Source of the DNA: Cognatiyoonia sediminum
GTDB lineage: Bacteria > Pseudomonadota > Alphaproteobacteria > Rhodobacterales > Rhodobacteraceae
Assembly (NCBI RefSeq): GCF_900129845.1
Contig: NZ_FQXB01000004.1
Coordinates: 1 to 64,000 of the forward strand
Reading direction: 5' to 3'
DNA: 64,000 bases
Positions 47,320 through 58,311 of this stretch are shown piece by piece. Both the position numbers and the translations under genes were made by a program. Under the pieces are notes generated by a model that saw only the letters and a program-made list of their open reading frames with translations, was not told the DNA's origin and searched no databases. Each line of letters starts with the position of its first letter. The first letter of the stretch is position 1.

Positions 47320-47685
47320 ATGAAACCTACCCTGACTTCGCTGACCTTTACGGCTGCACTGGCAGCGACGCCTGCCTTGGCCGACTATCGCCCGATTACA
47401 GATCAGGCGGAGTTCCTTGGGTTCTTGGCAACAAAGAACCTCTCCAATCGCCTATATGGTTTGACCCTCACGGTGTCGCCCGACGGAACTATCACCGGTC
47501 GTGCGGCGGGCTACGATGTGACGGGCACATGGGCGTGGCAAGATGGATATTTCTGCCGCCAAATGAATTGGGGTGGGCAGGATATTCCCTACAACTGCCA
47601 GCTGGTCGAGATTCGAAACGGCAATGAAATGCGTTTCACTGTGGATCAGGGTGCGGGTGACAGCGCGTCGTTTAAGTTGCGCTAG
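47320..47685 (+). CDS. Small secreted protein of unknown function
   Basis: 121 residues with a Sec signal peptide (about 1-21, ATPALA). The mature part is beta rich with two Cys (FCRQMNW and YNCQLV), which could pair. No family was recognised. It follows dapB by 50 bases and converges with the small DUF1674 gene. Confidence 0.75.
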   Translation: MKPTLTSLTFTAALAATPALADYRPITDQAEFLGFLATKNLSNRLYGLTLTVSPDGTITGRAAGYDVTGTWAWQDGYFCRQMNWGGQDIPYNCQLVEIRNGNEMRFTVDQGAGDSASFKLR

Positions 47686-47700
47686 CGCTCATAGGCAACC

Positions 47701-47877
47701 TCAAAAATCCACCGCGATGCCCTTCTTTTCCCAATCGCCATAGCGAACGGGTTCGGGGCCGTCGCGACCGCCGAGTTCTTTTGGCGTCTCTATCTGCTTT
47801 GCGGCTTTGCGGCGCTCCTCTGCCTCGGCAAGGGCGCGTTTGGCGGCGGGGGGTAGGTCTTTTTGTGTTTCGCTCAT
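47701..47877 (-). CDS. DUF1674 (SdhAF4-like) small protein
   Basis: A 58-residue protein. The C-terminal GGRDGPEPVRYGDWEKKG, ending IAVDF, is the DUF1674 signature of mitochondrial and alphaproteobacterial succinate dehydrogenase assembly factor 4 homologues. The N-terminal part (MSETQKDLPPAAKRALAEAE) is helical and basic. Its start ATG is at 47877; it converges with the secreted protein gene. The SdhAF4 role is family knowledge. Confidence 0.88.
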   Translation of the reverse strand: MSETQKDLPPAAKRALAEAEERRKAAKQIETPKELGGRDGPEPVRYGDWEKKGIAVDF

Positions 47878-47947
47878 CGAGGGTTATCCTTATGGCGTCT
47901 GGGTAGAGATATACAGCGACATCAAGCGCGAACAAGGGGCGTGAGCG

Positions 47948-49222
47948 ATGGATCAAACAGGTTTGGCCGCACGGCGCACGGCGCATTTCATCCTCCAGCA
48001 GGTGACGACCGAGGGGCGTTTGATGTCAGAGGTCATTGGCGCGGGTGCTTTGAATGACCTTGCACCTGATGATCGGGCGCGTGCGCAGAGGTTAGCGACG
48101 GATGCGTTGCGTGGACTGGATCGCGCGGACAAGATGCTACGTCAGCATGTGAAGAAAGCACCCCCGATTTTCGTACAGAACGCTTTACGCTTGGCGGTTG
48201 TGGAACTGGCGACAGATGGCAGCGCGCATGGTGTTGTGAACAGCTATGTAGAGATTGTCGCCCGCAACAAACGGACTGAAAAGCTGAAAGGTTTGACCAA
48301 TGCGGTGCTGCGCAAGGTCTCTGAGACGGCTGCCGCGCAATGGGGAAAATCTGCTGTGCCGGTGATGCCAAAGTGGCTGCGCGGGCCGCTGATCGAGGCT
48401 TGGGGACAAAAGGCCATCGCGGGCGTTGAACGTGCCCATTTTTCGGGCGCGCCGCTGGATTTGACACCGAAAACTGACGCAGACGCCGTCGCCCGTGCAA
48501 CGGGTGGCACGGTTTTGCCGACGGGTTCGGTGCGGGTGCAAGAGGCGGGGCAGGTGTCGCGCATGTCCGGCTTTATCGAAGGTGAATGGTGGGTGCAGGA
48601 TGCGGCGGCTGCGATGCCGGTGCGGTTGCTCGACCCACAAGAAGGGGATCGCGTGTTGGACTTGTGCGCGGCACCGGGCGGGAAAACCTTGCAGCTTGCG
48701 GCGATGGGGACGGATGTAACCGCGGTTGATGTCTCAGAAGGCCGGATGCGGCGGGTTCAGGAGAATTTGAAGCGCACTGGCCTTACGGCGGAGGTGATCG
48801 TTTCGGACGCATTCGAGTATCAGGAAACCGGCTTTGATGCGGTTTTGCTGGATGCGCCATGTTCGGCAACCGGCACAATTCGCCGCCATCCCGATCTACC
48901 CTATGCCAAGGACGGGTCGGAATTCGGCGCCTTGATCGGGCAGCAGGAGGCCATGATCGATCATGCGCTGGGCCTACTGAAACCTGGTGGTGCCATGGTT
49001 TTTTGCACCTGCTCGCTGTTGCCGGATGAGGGCGAAGTGCAGGTCGAAGAGGCGCTTGGACGTCACTCTGATCTGACCATTGATCGCGCGGCACTTGATA
49101 AGCCTTGGATCGAAAAAGATTGGATCACAGAAGAAGGTGGTTTACGCTTTCGCCCCGATTATTGGCCCGACATTGGCGGGATGGATGGGTTCTATATGGC
49201 GGTATTGCGAAAGGGTTCGTGA
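47948..49222 (+). CDS. rsmB: 16S rRNA m5C967 methyltransferase RsmB
   Basis: 424 residues. The NusB-like N-terminal domain (about 1-135) is followed by the SAM methyltransferase domain with motif I DLCAAPGGKTLQLA, motif IV DAPCSATGTIRRHPD and motif VI TCSLLPDEGE; the two Cys are the catalytic and release residues. It is divergent from the DUF1674 gene and the heparinase-like gene follows. Confidence 0.95.
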   Translation: MDQTGLAARRTAHFILQQVTTEGRLMSEVIGAGALNDLAPDDRARAQRLATDALRGLDRADKMLRQHVKKAPPIFVQNALRLAVVELATDGSAHGVVNSYVEIVARNKRTEKLKGLTNAVLRKVSETAAAQWGKSAVPVMPKWLRGPLIEAWGQKAIAGVERAHFSGAPLDLTPKTDADAVARATGGTVLPTGSVRVQEAGQVSRMSGFIEGEWWVQDAAAAMPVRLLDPQEGDRVLDLCAAPGGKTLQLAAMGTDVTAVDVSEGRMRRVQENLKRTGLTAEVIVSDAFEYQETGFDAVLLDAPCSATGTIRRHPDLPYAKDGSEFGALIGQQEAMIDHALGLLKPGGAMVFCTCSLLPDEGEVQVEEALGRHSDLTIDRAALDKPWIEKDWITEEGGLRFRPDYWPDIGGMDGFYMAVLRKGS

Positions 49223-49294
49223 CTTGTGGCCGGTCTGGGCGTAAACTCTAATCAACAACAAGCGTGAATCAACGCAGCCAGAGGCAGACCAACA

Positions 49295-51049
49295 GTGACC
49301 CAACCGCAGACATGGCGTGCCCGCCGCACGGCGTATATGCACCGCGTTCATGCCCGCCGCGCCGCTCGGGCCAAGCCCGCGACGGCCTTTGTGCAGCAAC
49401 CCGAACCGCGCACAATTGGGCGCGTGGCGCGGGGTCGGCAGCTTCTTGCAGGGAATTTTCTGTTTGCCGGAACGCTGACTGAAGCGCCTAGCGCATCGCT
49501 GTGGGATGCGGGCAATCGCAGCGCTTTGGTGTTGGAGGAGATGCATGGCTGCACCTGGCTCGACGATCTGGCCGCGATTGCGGATTCGAGGGCCCGCGCC
49601 AAGGCGCAAGCTTGGGTTCAGGATTGGATCACACGCTATGGAAATGGCAAATCCGATGGATGGACGCCTGATCTTGTTGGACGGCGATTGATCCGTTGGA
49701 TCAACCATGGGCTTTTTCTTCTGCGCGGTGCTGACACCGAGGCCTCGTTGCGGTTTTTCCGCAGTTTGGGGCAGCAGACGATTTTCCTCTCACGCCGTTG
49801 GCAAACGGCCACGCCGGGTTTGGCTCGGTTTGAGGCTGTGACGGGCATGATTTATGCCGGTCTGTCTCTCGAAGGTATGGAACGGCACGTTGAGCCTGCG
49901 ATTGCAGCTCTGGCAAAGGATTGCGAGACAGAGATCGACGCGCGCGGAGGCATCGCAACGCGTAATCCGGAAGCCTTGTTAGAAGTCTTCACACTGCTGA
50001 ACTGGGCGGTTCTGGCGATTTCGGAATCCGACATGACCCCACCGCAATCGGTTCATGACGCCATTGCCCGTATCGCCCCGACCTTGCGCGCGCTGCGCCA
50101 TAGCGACGGTGGACTAGCGCGGTTCCATGGCGGTGGGCGCGGGATGGATGGGCGTTTGGACAACGCGCTTGCGCTCTCTGGCAACAAAGACCTGCCAAGC
50201 GAAGGGTTACACATGGGCTTCGCGCGCCTCAGCCCCGGCAGGCTCTCTTTGGTCGTGGATGCCGCTCCGCCGCCGCAGGGTGAGGCGTCGGTCAATGGTC
50301 ACGCGTCTACGCTTTCTTTTGAACTGACGTCAGGGCGTCGGTCTTTGATCGTGAACTGCGGGTCTGGGGCTAGCTTTGGGCCGGAATGGCGTAGGGCGGG
50401 GCGCGCCACTCCCAGCCATTCGACATTGGGGCTAGAGGGGTATTCCTCGTCCCGCCTTGGAAAACCGAGCCGTATTCTGAACAGCGGGCAGGAATTGTTG
50501 ATCGATCGACCCAAGCGCGTTCAGTGTGAGTTTAGCAAACTCGGAGACGGCGAACGGATCGAGCTTTCTCACAACGGGTATCAGTTGACCCATGGGCTGA
50601 CGCACGCGCGCACCATTGACATCACCACTGACGGTCGCGGCCTAGTTGGCGAGGATCTGATAACTACACTGTCGGAGGATGACGAAGATCGTTTCGCCAA
50701 GGCTGTGGATCAAAGCAACCTTCTCGGCGTGCCTTTTTCCATTCGCTTTCACCTTCACCCTGATGTGGATGCGGTGCTTGATCTTGGCGGTGCGGCGATC
50801 TCGCTTGCTCTGAAATCTGGTGAAATTTGGGTCTTTCGGCATGATGGAAGCGCAGAATTAACGCTTGAACCCTCTGTTTATCTCGAAAACGGGCGATTAA
50901 AGCCGCGTGCAACCAAACAGATGGTTTTATCTGGGCGCACAATGAACTATGCGACCCGCGTTCGCTGGTCGTTGGCCAAGGCGCAGGATACGCCGGATGT
51001 GGTGCGTGACCTTGCGGTGGCAGAGGAGCCAGCGGCATTGGATGACTAG
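49295..51049 (+). CDS. Heparinase II/III-family protein
   Basis: 584 residues. The C-terminal heparinase II/III beta-sandwich (about 300-560) and N-terminal alpha/alpha toroid (about 60-290) are recognised from HSDGGLARFHGGGRGM, SRLGKPSRILNSGQE and LSHNGYQLTHGLTHARTIDI. No signal peptide is seen, so it appears cytoplasmic. The start is GTG at 49295. In Rhodobacteraceae this gene often sits between rsmB and purH; its substrate is unknown and it may not act on heparin. Confidence 0.88.
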   Translation: MTQPQTWRARRTAYMHRVHARRAARAKPATAFVQQPEPRTIGRVARGRQLLAGNFLFAGTLTEAPSASLWDAGNRSALVLEEMHGCTWLDDLAAIADSRARAKAQAWVQDWITRYGNGKSDGWTPDLVGRRLIRWINHGLFLLRGADTEASLRFFRSLGQQTIFLSRRWQTATPGLARFEAVTGMIYAGLSLEGMERHVEPAIAALAKDCETEIDARGGIATRNPEALLEVFTLLNWAVLAISESDMTPPQSVHDAIARIAPTLRALRHSDGGLARFHGGGRGMDGRLDNALALSGNKDLPSEGLHMGFARLSPGRLSLVVDAAPPPQGEASVNGHASTLSFELTSGRRSLIVNCGSGASFGPEWRRAGRATPSHSTLGLEGYSSSRLGKPSRILNSGQELLIDRPKRVQCEFSKLGDGERIELSHNGYQLTHGLTHARTIDITTDGRGLVGEDLITTLSEDDEDRFAKAVDQSNLLGVPFSIRFHLHPDVDAVLDLGGAAISLALKSGEIWVFRHDGSAELTLEPSVYLENGRLKPRATKQMVLSGRTMNYATRVRWSLAKAQDTPDVVRDLAVAEEPAALDD

Positions 51050-51068
51050 GTTTATCGGGGGATGATCC

Positions 51069-52658
51069 ATGACCGACCTTCACCCAGTGCGCCGCGCACT
51101 GATTTCTGTTTCTGACAAAACCGGCATGATTGATTTGGCCAAAGCTTTGGCTGGTCATGGTGTTGAACTGCTCTCTACCGGCGGCTCGGCGCAGGCGATG
51201 CGCGATGCGGGATTGGATGTGAAGGATGTGGCCGAGGTCACTGGGTTCCCGGAGATGATGGATGGGCGCGTTAAGACGTTGCACCCTGTTGTGCATGGCG
51301 GGCTTTTGGCGCGGCGGGACAATGATGGCCATGTCGCCGCGATGGAGGAACATGGGATTGGCGAAATCGACCTGTTGGTCGTGAATCTTTACCCGTTCGA
51401 AGAAACCGTCGCCAAAGGCGCGGATTTTGATACCTGCATCGAGAACATCGACATTGGCGGCCCTGCGATGATTCGTTCTGCTGCCAAGAACCATGCGTTT
51501 GTGAACGTTGTCACGGATGTTGAAGATTACGCGGATTTGCTGGCTGAACTGGATGCGAACGGTGGTCAGACCACGCTAGCCTTGCGCCAGCGCCTAGCGC
51601 AAACAGCCTATGCGCGTACTGCGGCCTATGACACCGCCGTCAGTACTTGGATGGCCGGAGCCATCGGGGCTGACGCGCCTCGTCGTCGCAGCTTTGCAGG
51701 CTCCATCGCGCAAACGCTACGCTACGGCGAAAACCCGCATCAGACGGCGAGTTTCTATACGGATGGAACAGGACGCCCTGGCGTTGCGACTGCGGTACAG
51801 CATCAAGGGAAAGAGCTGTCGTATAACAACATCAACGACACAGACGCAGCGTTTGAGTTGGTGGCAGAGTTTGACCCAGCCGACAGCCCCGCCGTCGCGA
51901 TTATCAAACACGCCAATCCTTGCGGTGTCGCTAAAGGTGTGACGTTGCTCGAAGCGTACCGAAATGCCTTTGACTGTGACCGCACCAGTGCGTTCGGCGG
52001 CATCATCGCAATGAACGTGCCGTTGGATGAAGAAACCGCGAAAGAGATCACAGGGATCTTCACCGAAGTGGTCATCGCCCCCGGTGCGTCCGACGCTGCA
52101 AAGGCCGTGTTTGCGGCTAAGAAAAATCTGCGTTTGCTGACAACCGAAGGTCTGCCTAACACACGGGAGGGCGGTTTGACCTACCGCCAAGTCGCTGGCG
52201 GCATGCTGGTACAGGACAACGACAACGGCTACGTCGGCATGGATGACCTGAAAGTCGTGACCAAGGTGAAACCGACGGCCGAGCAGATGGATGACCTTTT
52301 GTTCGCGTGGAAAGTCGCCAAACACGTCAAATCCAACGCTATTGTCTACGTAAAAGACAAAGCAACCGTCGGCGTTGGCGCAGGCCAGATGTCCCGCCTC
52401 GACAGTGCTTTGATCGCTGCGAAGAAGGCAGAGCGCATGGCGGAGGCGATGGACCTACCTGAACCGCTGACAAAGGGCTCCGCGGTCGCATCTGACGCGT
52501 TCTTCCCCTTTGCTGATGGCCTTCTCGAAGCCGCGGCAGCTGGGGCAACTTGTGTGATTCAGCCTGGTGGCTCCATGCGCGATGATGAGGTGATCGCTGC
52601 CGCAGATGAAGCTGGTATCGCGATGGTCTTTACAGGGATGCGCCATTTCCGGCACTAG
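51069..52658 (+). CDS. purH: Bifunctional AICAR formyltransferase/IMP cyclohydrolase
   Basis: 529 residues. Last two steps of IMP synthesis. The N-terminal MGS-like IMPCH domain (about 1-150) and AICARFT domain with [11 protein letters not shown] (about 279-289) are intact. Downstream lspA starts seven bases later. No attenuator or PurR box was recognised upstream. Confidence 0.97.
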   Translation: MTDLHPVRRALISVSDKTGMIDLAKALAGHGVELLSTGGSAQAMRDAGLDVKDVAEVTGFPEMMDGRVKTLHPVVHGGLLARRDNDGHVAAMEEHGIGEIDLLVVNLYPFEETVAKGADFDTCIENIDIGGPAMIRSAAKNHAFVNVVTDVEDYADLLAELDANGGQTTLALRQRLAQTAYARTAAYDTAVSTWMAGAIGADAPRRRSFAGSIAQTLRYGENPHQTASFYTDGTGRPGVATAVQHQGKELSYNNINDTDAAFELVAEFDPADSPAVAIIKHANPCGVAKGVTLLEAYRNAFDCDRTSAFGGIIAMNVPLDEETAKEITGIFTEVVIAPGASDAAKAVFAAKKNLRLLTTEGLPNTREGGLTYRQVAGGMLVQDNDNGYVGMDDLKVVTKVKPTAEQMDDLLFAWKVAKHVKSNAIVYVKDKATVGVGAGQMSRLDSALIAAKKAERMAEAMDLPEPLTKGSAVASDAFFPFADGLLEAAAAGATCVIQPGGSMRDDEVIAAADEAGIAMVFTGMRHFRH

Positions 52659-52664
52659 GGCAGT

Positions 52665-53150
52665 ATGCGATTACTTTACTGGACAGCGTTTTGGGTCTTT
52701 GCGGTCGATCAGCTCTCGAAATGGCTGATCGTGCAATGGCTTGACCTGCCAAACCTCACGGAAGGGCGGTTGACCGTTGTCCCCGGGTTTGTGGAGTTCC
52801 GCATGGCCTGGAACCGCGGTGTCAATTTCGGCCTATTCTCTGAATTTGACATGAAATGGGTTCTGATCGCCGTCGCATTGGCGATCACCGTTGGTGTCTT
52901 GATTTGGCTGCACCGATCTGGTGCGACACGCATGGGTTATATCGCGGGTGGCCTTCTGGTTGGCGGAGCTTTGGGAAACGTGATCGATCGATTGGTCTAC
53001 GGTGCTGTCGCGGATTTCTTGAATGTGACCTGCTGCGGCATTGTGAATCCTTACGCGTTCAACGTCGCTGACATTGCGATTTTCGTTGGCGCGATTGGTT
53101 TGGCGTTTGCTCCTGACCCAAAGGACGCCTCAAAACCAAAGAAGACATAA
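52665..53150 (+). CDS. lspA: Signal peptidase II (lipoprotein)
   Basis: 161 residues, four transmembrane segments. It removes lipoprotein signals. The catalytic Asp108 (GNVIDRLVYG) and Asp136 (AFNVADIAI) are visible, as is DQLSKW near the N terminus. It is in a run with purH and the DUF3035 lipoprotein. Confidence 0.96.
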   Translation: MRLLYWTAFWVFAVDQLSKWLIVQWLDLPNLTEGRLTVVPGFVEFRMAWNRGVNFGLFSEFDMKWVLIAVALAITVGVLIWLHRSGATRMGYIAGGLLVGGALGNVIDRLVYGAVADFLNVTCCGIVNPYAFNVADIAIFVGAIGLAFAPDPKDASKPKKT

Positions 53151-53212
53151 TCTCGCGCGTGACCTTAAGGCATGGATCGGTTATTGATGCTGAAAAAGAG
53201 TGAGAAGGCGTT

Positions 53213-53713
53213 ATGCGGGTAGTATTTTGTGCCCTTACAGCGGTGGCATTAATGGGATGCGCGGGGGAGCGCGGTCTCCGCGATTTGCGGTCCAGTACAG
53301 GGGGTCCTGACGAGTTCTCCGTCGTGCCAAGCGCGCCTTTGGAAATCCCCGAAACGCTCGCATTGCCGACCCCGACCCCTGGCGGGAGCAATCGAACAGA
53401 CATTAACCCAAATGCGAATGCGGTTGTGGCCCTTGGTGGTTCGCCAGCCAGAGCATTTGCAGGAGGAATACCAGCCAGCGATAGCGCACTCGTCGCCCGC
53501 GCCTCGCGCTACGGCACCCAAGCCGATATTCGGCCTGTTTTGGCCGCAGAAGATGAGGCGTTCCGCCAAAGAGGGCGGATTTTGAACGTCTTTAATGTGC
53601 TGGGCCGGGATCGATATTACCAAACCTACGCCAGCCAAGCCTTGAATGCATATGGCGAATTGGACCGTTTCCGCGCGGCCGGAGTGGCGACACCTTCCGC
53701 TCCGCCGCGTTAA
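53213..53713 (+). CDS. DUF3035 lipoprotein
   Basis: 166 residues. The N-terminal lipobox LMGC (about 13-16) predicts lipidation, followed by the DUF3035 segment with DEFSVVPSAPLEIPETLALP. The middle is Pro/Ala rich. Function unknown; the position after lspA is conserved in Rhodobacteraceae. It precedes the M16 peptidase pair. Confidence 0.9.
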   Translation: MRVVFCALTAVALMGCAGERGLRDLRSSTGGPDEFSVVPSAPLEIPETLALPTPTPGGSNRTDINPNANAVVALGGSPARAFAGGIPASDSALVARASRYGTQADIRPVLAAEDEAFRQRGRILNVFNVLGRDRYYQTYASQALNAYGELDRFRAAGVATPSAPPR

Positions 53714-53802
53714 TCGCGCGCCCTCACAACCTCGTTGGTGCACTTGAAGGCTGCGTGATCTGACGTAAGTTCAATCCAAAGACAAACGTTCAAGGATTTG
53801 TA

Positions 53803-55134
53803 ATGCGCAGATTACTTGCCGCTTTGGCATTGAGCGCCGCGCCCCTGACGGCTGCGGCAGAGGAAGTCACGACTTTTGATTTGGACAACGGCATGGAAGT
53901 CGTGGTGATCGAGGATCATCGCGCACCCGTTGTTGTTCATATGCTTTGGTATCGCGTCGGGTCAGCAGATGAGCCGGAGGGCGTTTCTGGCATCGCGCAT
54001 TTTCTAGAGCATCTGATGTTCAAAGGCACCGATATGCTGGAGGCTGGTGAATTCTCGGCCACCGTTGCAGCCAATGGCGGATCGGACAATGCCTTCACCA
54101 GCTATGACTACACGGCTTATTTCCAACGTGTCGCCGCCGATCGGCTTGAGCTGATGATGGAGATGGAAGCCAACCGGATGAACAACCTTCAGATCACCGA
54201 TGCAGATGTGATCCCCGAACGCGGCGTGATTTTGGAAGAGCGTAATCAACGCACTGAAAACAGCGCTGGGGCATTAGCGAATGAACAGTTCCGTGCGGCC
54301 TTGTACCAGAACCATCGTTACGGTGTCCCAATCATCGGTTGGCAGCACGAGATGGAGCAGTTGGACCTGCAAGACGTTCTCGATTTCTATGATCTCTACT
54401 ATGCGCCAAACAACGCGATCTTGGTTGTCGCCGGCGATGTGGAGCCGGATGAGGTCAAAGAATTGGCGGAGAAGTATTATGGCGTCCTTCCTGCGGAGGC
54501 GAACCTGCCAGAACGTGAACGCCCGTCAGAGCCGCCACATCGGGCGGAACGTCGCTTAACGTATGTGGATCAACGCGTCTCGCAGCCTTACCTGACGCGC
54601 ACGTACCTTGCCCCTGAGCGTGATCCGGGTGCACAGGAAGAAGCAGCAGCCTTGGTCTATCTGGCCGAACTATTGGGCGGGTCGCCCTTTACATCTGCGC
54701 TGGGTGTCGCTTTGCAATTTGATACAGATACGGCCGTTTATACGAATGCCGGCTATTCCGGCAGCTCGCTTGATACCAGCACGTTCGGACTGTCCATTGT
54801 GCCGTCCGAAGGTGTCACGCTTTCCGAAGCGGAGGCAGCAATGGATCAAGTGATCGCGGACTTTATGGAAGCTCCGATTGATCCGGAGCGGTTGGAGTCC
54901 ATCCGCACTCAACTGCGCGCGTCAGAGATTTATGCCAAAGACAACGTACAGGGCCTTGCTCGCCGCTATGGTGCGGCATTGTCGCAAAGTCTGACAGTTG
55001 AGGATGTGCAGGCATGGCCGGACATTCTTCAAGCTGTGACCGAGGAAGACATCAAAGCGGTGGCTGAAAAGGTATTGGATAGAAAACGGGCTGTGACCGG
55101 ATGGGTCGTGGCGACAGAAGAGGATGCGATTTGA
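53803..55134 (+). CDS. M16-family zinc metallopeptidase (catalytic subunit)
   Basis: 443 residues with a signal peptide (about 1-20). The M16 inverted zinc motif HFLEH (His66, Glu69, His70) is intact, with the further Glu downstream. Pairs of such genes form a heterodimer in many alphaproteobacteria. The next gene begins one base into its stop codon, so the pair is cotranscribed. The substrate is unknown. Confidence 0.92.
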   Translation: MRRLLAALALSAAPLTAAAEEVTTFDLDNGMEVVVIEDHRAPVVVHMLWYRVGSADEPEGVSGIAHFLEHLMFKGTDMLEAGEFSATVAANGGSDNAFTSYDYTAYFQRVAADRLELMMEMEANRMNNLQITDADVIPERGVILEERNQRTENSAGALANEQFRAALYQNHRYGVPIIGWQHEMEQLDLQDVLDFYDLYYAPNNAILVVAGDVEPDEVKELAEKYYGVLPAEANLPERERPSEPPHRAERRLTYVDQRVSQPYLTRTYLAPERDPGAQEEAAALVYLAELLGGSPFTSALGVALQFDTDTAVYTNAGYSGSSLDTSTFGLSIVPSEGVTLSEAEAAMDQVIADFMEAPIDPERLESIRTQLRASEIYAKDNVQGLARRYGAALSQSLTVEDVQAWPDILQAVTEEDIKAVAEKVLDRKRAVTGWVVATEEDAI

Positions 55135-56444
55135 TGCGGCGTTTGTTCCTTTCCCTTTGCTTTGTCTTCGGTGCGACCACGGCGAGTGCTGCGATCGAGA
55201 TTGAAGAGTTTACCTCACCCGGCGGCATCGACGTCTGGATGGTCGAAGAAGATTCGATCCCCTTCACAGCGCTGGAAATCCGCATTCGTGGCGGTTCAGC
55301 GCTGGATGCGCCCGGTAAGCGTGGTGCGACTAATCTGATGATGGCGCTGATCGAAGAAGGTGCGGGCGATATGGATGCGCAGGCGTTCCAGACAGCCCGT
55401 GAAAACCTCGCCGCGAGTTACGGTTTCCGCGCGTTTGATGATACGATTTCGATCTCGGCCGAGTTTCTGACCGAAAACCGTGATGAAGCGGTCGCTTTGC
55501 TGCGCGAAGCATTGGTGAACCCTCGCTTTGACCAATCCGCGATTGATCGAGTGCGGGCGCAGATCATTTCCGGCATCAATTCGGACGCCAAGAACCCGAA
55601 CCGTATTGCCGGATCAGCCTTTGATGCAGCGGCCTTTGGTGATCATCCCTATGGCAGTTCCCAAGATGGCACGATTGAAAGCGTAAATGCGTTGACCCGC
55701 GAAGACATCTTGGACGCACATGAGGCCGCTTTGACCCGCGACCGCATGTTCGTCAGCGCGGTGGGCGATATCACGCAGGAAGAGCTTGGCGCGCTTGTTG
55801 ATGATCTCCTGGGTGATTTGCCGGAATCGGGTCCTGCTTTGCCAGAGTATGTCGATTTCGGTCTTGGGCCGGGTATCACGGTCATCGATTATGAAACGCC
55901 CCAGTCCGTGGCGCTGTTTGGTCACAAGGGCATCAAGCGCGATGATGACGATTTCTTTGCTGCCTACATCATCAACCACGTCTTAGGCGCGGGTGGTTTT
56001 GAATCCCGCCTAACCACCGAAGTGCGCGAAAAACGCGGTCTGACCTATGGTATCGGCACCTATTTGATCCCGAAGTTCCATGCTGAGCTTTACCTAGGAT
56101 CGGTTGCCTCCTCGAATGAAACCATTGCCGACGCGATTGAAGTCACCAAAGCCGAATGGGCGCGGATGGCCGAAGAAGGCATGACAGCGGAAGAACTGGC
56201 CGACGCGAAGAAGTTCATCACGGGCGAATACCCGCTGCGGTTTGATGGCAACGCAGAGATCGCATCGATCCTAGCGGGCATGCAGATGACCGGCTTGCCG
56301 TCCGACTATGTGATCAACCGGAATGGTTATGTTGAGGAAGTGACCTTGGATGATATCAACCGCGTTGCGGGTGAATTGCTTGACCCAGAGGCACTGCATT
56401 TCGTGGTCGTTGGACAGCCTGTCGGGTTGGAAACAACCGAATAA
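55134..56444 (+). CDS. M16-family non-catalytic partner subunit
   Basis: 436 residues with a signal peptide (about 1-17, ending TTASA). The position of the HxxEH motif is occupied by [13 protein letters not shown], so the zinc ligands are lost. It resembles the non-catalytic subunit of bacterial M16 heterodimers. The start [12 protein letters not shown] is at 55134 (ATGA overlap); a longer frame exists but overlaps too much. Confidence 0.9.
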   Translation: MRRLFLSLCFVFGATTASAAIEIEEFTSPGGIDVWMVEEDSIPFTALEIRIRGGSALDAPGKRGATNLMMALIEEGAGDMDAQAFQTARENLAASYGFRAFDDTISISAEFLTENRDEAVALLREALVNPRFDQSAIDRVRAQIISGINSDAKNPNRIAGSAFDAAAFGDHPYGSSQDGTIESVNALTREDILDAHEAALTRDRMFVSAVGDITQEELGALVDDLLGDLPESGPALPEYVDFGLGPGITVIDYETPQSVALFGHKGIKRDDDDFFAAYIINHVLGAGGFESRLTTEVREKRGLTYGIGTYLIPKFHAELYLGSVASSNETIADAIEVTKAEWARMAEEGMTAEELADAKKFITGEYPLRFDGNAEIASILAGMQMTGLPSDYVINRNGYVEEVTLDDINRVAGELLDPEALHFVVVGQPVGLETTE

Positions 56445-56487
56445 TCCCGCTCGCAGAATCGCGTGGGTTCATGCTACACCTAGTGGC

Positions 56488-58311
56488 ATGAACCTTGCTG
56501 ACCCCCAAATACAGGCTAGACCCCTCATTCGGCAGCTGGATGAGGCCGCAATCAACCGGATTGCGGCGGGTGAAGTTGTGGAACGGCCAGCATCCGCAGT
56601 GAAGGAACTGGTTGAGAATGCCATCGATGCAGGTGCGACACGGATTGAGGTTGCAATTGCCGATGGGGGTAAGACGCTGATTCGGGTCACAGATGACGGC
56701 TGCGGGATCGCGGCAGAGGATTTGCCGCTTGCCTTGTCACGACACGCAACGTCGAAGATTGATGGCTCCGATCTGCTGAACATTCATAGTTTTGGATTTC
56801 GGGGGGAGGCTTTGCCTTCGCTTGGTGCGGTCGGCCGGTTGACCATTACCAGCCGTACTGAAGGCGATGCGGCAGAGATTACCGTTGCGGGTGGTGCAAT
56901 GTCGGCCGTGAAACCTGCGGCTTTGTCCAAGGGCACGGTGGTTGAACTGCGCGATCTTTTCTACGCCACACCGGCGCGCTTGAAATTCCTGCGCACCGAC
57001 CGCGCAGAGAACCAAGCGATCACAGATGTGGTCAAACGCTTGGCCATGGCGGAACCGTTCATCGGCTTCACGCTGGTGGACGTATCGGGCGGCGATCGCC
57101 GTGTAACCTTCCGCGCTGGTGCCGAAACCGGTGATATGTTCGATGCGTTGCATGGACGCTTGCGTGCGGTCTTGGGCAAAGAGTTTGCGGAAAATGCGCT
57201 GCCCATCGACACCGAACGCGACGAGTTTCATCTTACAGGCTATGCCGCTCTGCCGACCTACTCACGCGGCGCGGCTGTTGCGCAGTTCTTGTTCGTGAAT
57301 GGTCGACCGGTTCGAGACAAGATGCTGCTCGGAGCATTGCGTGCGGCCTATATGGATGTGCTGAGCCGCGACCGTCATCCGGTGGCTGCGCTGTTCATCG
57401 ATTGTGATCCGACGTTGGTTGATGTGAACGTCCATCCCGCGAAATCAGAGGTTCGGTTCCGCGATCCTGGAACCGTGCGCGGGCTGATTGTGTCTGGCCT
57501 GCGCCACGCCTTGGCAGAAGCGGGGCACCGTGCCTCGACCACTGTTGCAACGGCCACTCTAGGCGCAATCCAGCCAGAGAAACCTGCCGCACGGGTGTAT
57601 CAGATGGACCGCCCCAGCTTCACCGCGCGTTCGATGACGTTTCAGGCGCAAGCTCCCGCGTTCATGGAAGAACCCTCCGCGCGGATTGAGCCGGCGCCTG
57701 AGCCGGTTGTGGAAGAGGCCCCGCTAGAGGCCAATCCGCTCGGTGCGGCTCGTGCGCAGGTCCATGAGAATTATATCATCGCGCAGACCGAAGCAGGGAT
57801 TGTGATCGTTGATCAACATGCCGCTCATGAACGGTTGGTTTATGAAAAGCTCAAGACGCAGATGGCAGAAAACGGCGTTGCCGCGCAGGCGTTGTTGATT
57901 CCTGAAATCGTCGAGATGACGGAAAATGAGGCCGCGTCCTTGATGGAGATTGCCGATGACCTCTCGCGCCTCGGCTTAACCTTGGAACCTTTCGGTGGTG
58001 GCGCGATTGCCGTGCGTGAAACGCCTGCGATCCTAGGCGAAGTGAATGCCGAGGCTATGATCCGCGACATTCTGGATGAACTGGCGGATCAGGGTGACAG
58101 CGCAAAGGTGCAATCGAAAATCGAGGCTATCCTCAGCCGAGTGGCCTGCCATGGGTCGATCCGATCGGGCCGCCGGATGCAGGGTGCAGAGATGAATGCG
58201 CTATTGCGTGATATGGAAGCCACGCCGCTGTCTGGCCAATGCAACCACGGGCGCCCGACCTATGTGGAACTACAACTCTCCGACATCGAAAGGCTGTTTG
58301 GGCGCACATGA
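56488..58311 (+). CDS. mutL: DNA mismatch repair protein MutL
   Basis: 607 residues. GHKL ATPase motifs [16 protein letters not shown] and GFRGEAL are intact. The C-terminal part has [12 protein letters not shown] (Asp442), which matches the endonuclease metal motif DQHA(x)2E(x)4E, so this MutL can nick DNA, consistent with the absence of MutH in alphaproteobacteria. The start [12 protein letters not shown] at 56488 is used; a longer open frame overlaps the M16 gene. It overlaps rmuC by four bases. Confidence 0.95.
   Translation: MNLADPQIQARPLIRQLDEAAINRIAAGEVVERPASAVKELVENAIDAGATRIEVAIADGGKTLIRVTDDGCGIAAEDLPLALSRHATSKIDGSDLLNIHSFGFRGEALPSLGAVGRLTITSRTEGDAAEITVAGGAMSAVKPAALSKGTVVELRDLFYATPARLKFLRTDRAENQAITDVVKRLAMAEPFIGFTLVDVSGGDRRVTFRAGAETGDMFDALHGRLRAVLGKEFAENALPIDTERDEFHLTGYAALPTYSRGAAVAQFLFVNGRPVRDKMLLGALRAAYMDVLSRDRHPVAALFIDCDPTLVDVNVHPAKSEVRFRDPGTVRGLIVSGLRHALAEAGHRASTTVATATLGAIQPEKPAARVYQMDRPSFTARSMTFQAQAPAFMEEPSARIEPAPEPVVEEAPLEANPLGAARAQVHENYIIAQTEAGIVIVDQHAAHERLVYEKLKTQMAENGVAAQALLIPEIVEMTENEAASLMEIADDLSRLGLTLEPFGGGAIAVRETPAILGEVNAEAMIRDILDELADQGDSAKVQSKIEAILSRVACHGSIRSGRRMQGAEMNALLRDMEATPLSGQCNHGRPTYVELQLSDIERLFGRT

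Noticed and set aside
50664-51494. 276-codon minus-strand open frame
   Set aside because: Crosses the ends of the heparinase-like and purH genes in antisense and has no support.
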